A stretch of DNA of 64,000 nt, from contig NC_133537.1 of the NCBI RefSeq assembly GCF_048544455.1, positions 68,102,634 through 68,166,633 of the forward strand, in the 5' to 3' direction. Below, in pieces: positions 60,790-64,000 of the stretch. The position numbers and the translations under genes are program-made. The stretch is from Silene latifolia. Lineage: Eukaryota; Streptophyta; Magnoliopsida; Caryophyllales; Caryophyllaceae. Numbering within the stretch: position 1 is the first letter of the stretch; every line of letters begins with the position of its first letter. The notes beneath the pieces were generated by a model, which saw only the letters and a program-made list of their open reading frames with translations, did not search any database and was not told the origin of the DNA.

Positions 60790-62056
60790 GCCATACCCAA
60801 TGCAAGTTGGGCGTCAATTTGTGCAGCCATTCAAATCAAGTAGCTAAGTTACTGTCAGTACATGTGGCCGTCAAGCCTTGTTTACCCCCTTAAAGTACAC
60901 ACTTACCTTACAAAAAAACCGGAGGACCAGAACATGGCTAGTAGATTGACATGGCCTGGACACACTTCACATTCCACCCCAGTATTACATAAGCTTCTCG
61001 TCAAGGCTACTTGTGTAGTTGTGTAGGTAGAGCATTAGCTAATACATGCCACCAAAAAAGTAGGTAACCAGATTTTGAACAATCCCGCCTAATCGCAACA
61101 TACAATTCAAATACCCATCTTCGAGACCCGCTTTAACCTTGCCCCCTTTTTCTTCTGAACAGGTTGCCAAGTACCCAAATGTTCATGTAATAACTAATTT
61201 TTTTTCGCAATAAACTCGCCATGACGCTATATGGTGCAAAAATCAAAATGTTGAGTCGTAAGGGAGAATAATTTTGCGAACACCAAAACTTACAAATTTG
61301 CTCTTCGTATTAGATATAATTCATATCATTTGTAAAGGCTAACACAGTCATTATAGCTTACAATAGTCCTAACATATTAATGCATTAGTTGCCTATCTTA
61401 TGACATTATCTGGTCTAGAATATACCACATAGTTGTCTCCTAAGATGTTACTGGTTTCACAATATGATATGGAGTGGCCCTCATGTTCATGAAACTTTCT
61501 TCGTCCTTGTCATCTTCCGATTTAGAGGTACTCGTTTTATTTCGTCCATAGCATCTCCAGTACAAAGGTCACTAATGTAGTCGAACACCACGACTAAATT
61601 ACCAACCATGGTTAACCATGTCTTCTTTATTTTTGGTGAACACCATGACTAAACTACCAACATTCCAACAATGCATTCAAAAGACACGATTTTAAAGTTC
61701 TTACCACCCTAAATGTAAGTTTTCTAGCATATTATTGAAACCTGTTCCGCCTTCTGGGTGTGCCTCTACCAAAATTGAGTTTACTAATAACATTGCTCAT
61801 TTTTGTGTTTGCAGACAAAAAAAAATTAAACTTATACAAAATTCAAACTAAACTTTAATAATTGAAGTTTATTAAAAAATATATTTATAAAATACTAATA
61901 CAAAGAGTAAATAAAATTACCATGCAATAGGGGCCGGGGTGATCAAATGCATCACTGATGGTGAAGTGGACAATAATGAATTCAATTTATAATATCATGC
62001 TTCAAGTTCAAATACTCATAAACCATAATAAGTACGGAGGAAGCTGGAAATCTGGA

Positions 62057-62120
62057 ATAGTAATCAAATTAAACACATCAAAGAAGATATAGTAATCAAA
62101 TTAAACACATCAAAGAAGAT
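62057..62120. repeat. Perfect 32-bp tandem duplication inside the Helitron
   Basis: Two exact head-to-tail copies (62057-62088 and 62089-62120) of a 32-base unit starting ATAGTAATCAAATTAAACAC. Confidence 0.95.
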
Positions 62121-62433
62121 AAGGTTACCTATAATTGCACAACTCATGGAGCTTTACCCTGCAATTTAACAACAATTAAACACATCATGATAATCCAAAT
62201 TTAAGGAGTTATCCATTTCAATGCTCCAAAAAGAGTAGTGAAACATCGAGATAACTAAGGCAAAAGCTATGAATCATATTTTGAAAAAAATATTTTAAAA
62301 AAAAACTCGAGTTAGACACAACAATTTACAATCAAAACATCAAATCATTTTTTTAAAAATAAAACCTCACCTTACTTATTAAAAGAATGGCAGTGGTGAT
62401 GGGCAAATATGCACGGCTAACTTTTATAAGATG

Positions 62434-62465
62434 ACAGGTAGTATCCCGCGTTTCGCGCGACCTGT
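62434..62465. repeat. GC-rich inverted repeat inside the Helitron
   Basis: ACAGGT (62434-62439) pairs with ACCTGT (62460-62465), enclosing CCCGCGTTTCGCGCG. In an otherwise AT-rich area this resembles a Helitron-type terminal hairpin, but no CTRR end follows. Confidence 0.7.
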
Positions 62466-62592
62466 TTTAAAATTTTATTAATGTAATTGAAGAAAAATAA
62501 TATGATGGATATATGACCCACCATACAAACAATAAGTGTCTCTTTATTAGGAAAGCGGAAGCTATGTGGCTCGACTTAAGTTTGACGCGGAT

Positions 62593-62942
62593 TGTGACCT
62601 TCTTACACGAGAATTTGTGCCATTTTAAAAGCTAAAAATATGAAAGCTTTGGGTGGTTTGATCAATTTGGTTCATGCTAGCCCATATATACAATATCCAT
62701 GTGACCATCTTAAATGAGAATTTGTGCCATCTAAGAAGCCGAAAATGTCAACACTTTCAGAGGTATGATGAATTTGGTTACTGCTAACCCATGTATACAA
62801 TGTCCATGACACATTTTATGTCCCCGACTTAGGCTTGAGATGGACTGTGACCGTCTTAAATGCAAAATTGTGCCATCTTAAAACACGGAAATATCAGAAC
62901 TTTGGGAAGTATGATCATATAGAATATCTATCACATTTTATG
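62593..62942. repeat. Three degenerate ~105-140-bp tandem repeats inside the Helitron
   Basis: Three consecutive units share TGTGACCNTCTTA, AATTTGTGCCATCTTAA and a TATACAATATCCATG-type end (about 62593-62700, 62701-62838 and 62839-62942). They differ from each other by many substitutions, so they are old. Confidence 0.75.
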
Positions 62943-63946
62943 TCAAATCACATTAACCACAAAAATGCCAATCTACTCCTACAGGTAACAAATCCAAAAC
63001 ACACAACAATCGTAAATAATTCATATTGGGAGGAAGAGGAAACCATAAGAAAGAAGCATACGTTGGAGTAAGCAGCTGGTTTGAATTTCTTGATTCCTAC
63101 TTTTGGTCGGACGTCTTTAATGCTGTAACAGAGTGGGGAGAATGACGATTTACTGCTGCTGCTGCGATACTTCTTTTACCACCTCCAAGCAAAAACCGAA
63201 AAAGTTCAGAACTTGGCCAATTTGATTTTCGTTGGTCAGTCAAATCCACATATACCCTATGCTAGATAACTTTGATCTTAAAAGCGTTCCGAAATCAGTA
63301 AATAATTTCATCAGCAGTCTAATCCACATATACACAATTCGATTAATTGCAAAGGTATGTAATTTAAGCAATTGAGAATAGAGCCGTTGATTTAAATTAA
63401 AAGTGAGGGATGCGTTGGAATAGAGACATACCCAGTACTGACGTTGTATGTTGTGGACAGATCTTGGAGGGTGGGGGATTGGTGGCTGGGAAATTGCGGT
63501 GGATTGGCACAGCTTGGGCAGTGGTTTGGCCGCTGGGAAATCGTGGTGGGTTGGCACAGCTTGGGTTTCGGTAATCTTTGTTGGTTGTGGTTATATACAT
63601 GAGCTTCCATTTGAGCAGGTATTCTGATAGTCAGTAATCAACGGTTTTGCTTGCTGAAGGGGAAAGGATTATGAGGAAGTTGAAAGAGGTTGGAGTAATG
63701 ACCAGGAAGGAGGTGGTATTACTTTTGTGTTAATGGTGTCCTTTTGTTTTCCTCAGGTAAACGGCAGAAGTGGTGATTATTAATTGGGGAGGGGTTAATG
63801 GGATTGATGTCTATTGATGTAGCTGGCAATATTTAGACAGACGTGGCATTCCTTGTTCAGACATGGCTTTTCTTAATCCTACATGGATTTTTCTATGTGG
63901 ACTTTATGAGCCATTTTAGATTAGGCTTTTAATAGTATTGTATAGA

Positions 63947-64000
63947 TTTTCTTGCACACCAAGTGTTTGTTATAGTGCCTTGTTAGAAAAGATTGCAATT
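63947..64000 (+). repeat. Athila 3' LTR, resumed after the Helitron
   Basis: TTTTCTTGCACACCAAGTG and onwards matches 40119-40172 of the 5' LTR with few differences. The LTR runs off the window. Confidence 0.93.

Larger units (their letters stand above)
59578..63946 (-). mobile_element. Helitron (non-autonomous), minus strand
   Basis: On the minus strand it begins TCTATACAATACTATTAAAA at 63946 and ends in CTAG at 59581-59578, with a hairpin eight bases before. It sits between A (59577) and T (63947) with no duplication, and the intact 5' LTR reads TATTGAATTTTC across the site, so the empty site is confirmed in the window. The 4369 bp hold no Rep or helicase motif that I can find, so it depends on an autonomous partner. 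Contents include a decayed RNase H-like fragment, tandem repeats and inverted repeats listed separately. Confidence 0.9.
6641..64000 (+). mobile_element. Athila-lineage Ty3/gypsy element, host of the whole nest (3' end beyond window)
   Basis: The LTR begins TGATAGTATC at 6641 and again at 58487. The 5' LTR ends CTTATCA at 40469, followed by a tRNA-Asp-type primer-binding site at 40475. Internal order is gag, protease, RT, RNase H, integrase, then an ATHILA-type third ORF. This order, the Asp primer site and the AAGTGTGGGGG tract before the 3' LTR place it in the Athila lineage. It inserted into the MULE remnant after GGTAT (6636-6640); the matching right flank is outside the window. Insertions at 6915-39293, 41302-49692 and 59578-63946 account for most of its apparent length. 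Without them the 5' LTR is about 1445 bp. Multiple stops and frameshifts make it non-autonomous. Confidence 0.9.

Overview
This is a plant nuclear window, most likely a core eudicot. Caryophyllaceae is a guess from repeat style only. It is AT-rich and almost entirely built of nested transposable elements. The one ordinary host gene is at the left edge: the first exon (minus strand, 564-993) of a plastid-targeted rRNA pseudouridine synthase resembling SVR1. Between it and position 6640 lie a 505-bp inverted-repeat element (1101-1605), degenerate GGTACCC-rich repeats, an LTR-like fragment carrying ACTCGATCGAGT palindromes, and the 5' part of a decayed MULE/FAR1-type transposase gene with a duplicated intron-exon unit.

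From 6641 to beyond the window end there is one Athila-lineage Ty3/gypsy element on the + strand, into which other elements have inserted. Its 5' LTR (6641-6914 plus 39294-40469) is split by a Ty1/copia element of SIRE/Maximus type (6915-39293). That insert has the form LTR-internal-LTR-internal-LTR with one outer ACTGC target duplication. The second copia copy is itself split by a minus-strand non-autonomous Athila-like element (26913-37293, CATGT duplication) whose only long ORF is a 639-aa protein with a Gln/Asn/Gly/Tyr-rich repeat head. The gag gene of the outer Athila is split by a minus-strand Tekay/Del chromovirus (41302-49692, CTTAC duplication). Its 3' LTR (58487-59577, resuming at 63947) is split by a minus-strand Helitron (59578-63946). 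Every junction was set by comparing the broken copy with its unbroken sister LTR or sister internal region.

All gag and pol genes carry stops or frameshifts. The intact long frames are the env-position ORF of copia copy 2 (25097-26725) and the 639-aa ORF (32271-34190). Athila and copia both carry a third ORF of the plant-transposon/ATHILA type downstream of pol, with no visible membrane segments.

The observation I consider most worth following is that each retrotransposon family has its own short palindrome or inverted repeat, reiterated in its LTR and again elsewhere in the element: GTTATAG/CTATAAC in SIRE (LTR and in-frame in coding sequence), GGCAGTCTGCC in Athila (LTR, in-frame before RT, and upstream of the third ORF), ACTCGGYCGAGT in Tekay (LTR edge and an 11-copy array in the leader), and ACTCGATCGAGT in the LTR fragment near the left end. 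All coordinates and comparisons were made by eye. No database search or alignment was run.
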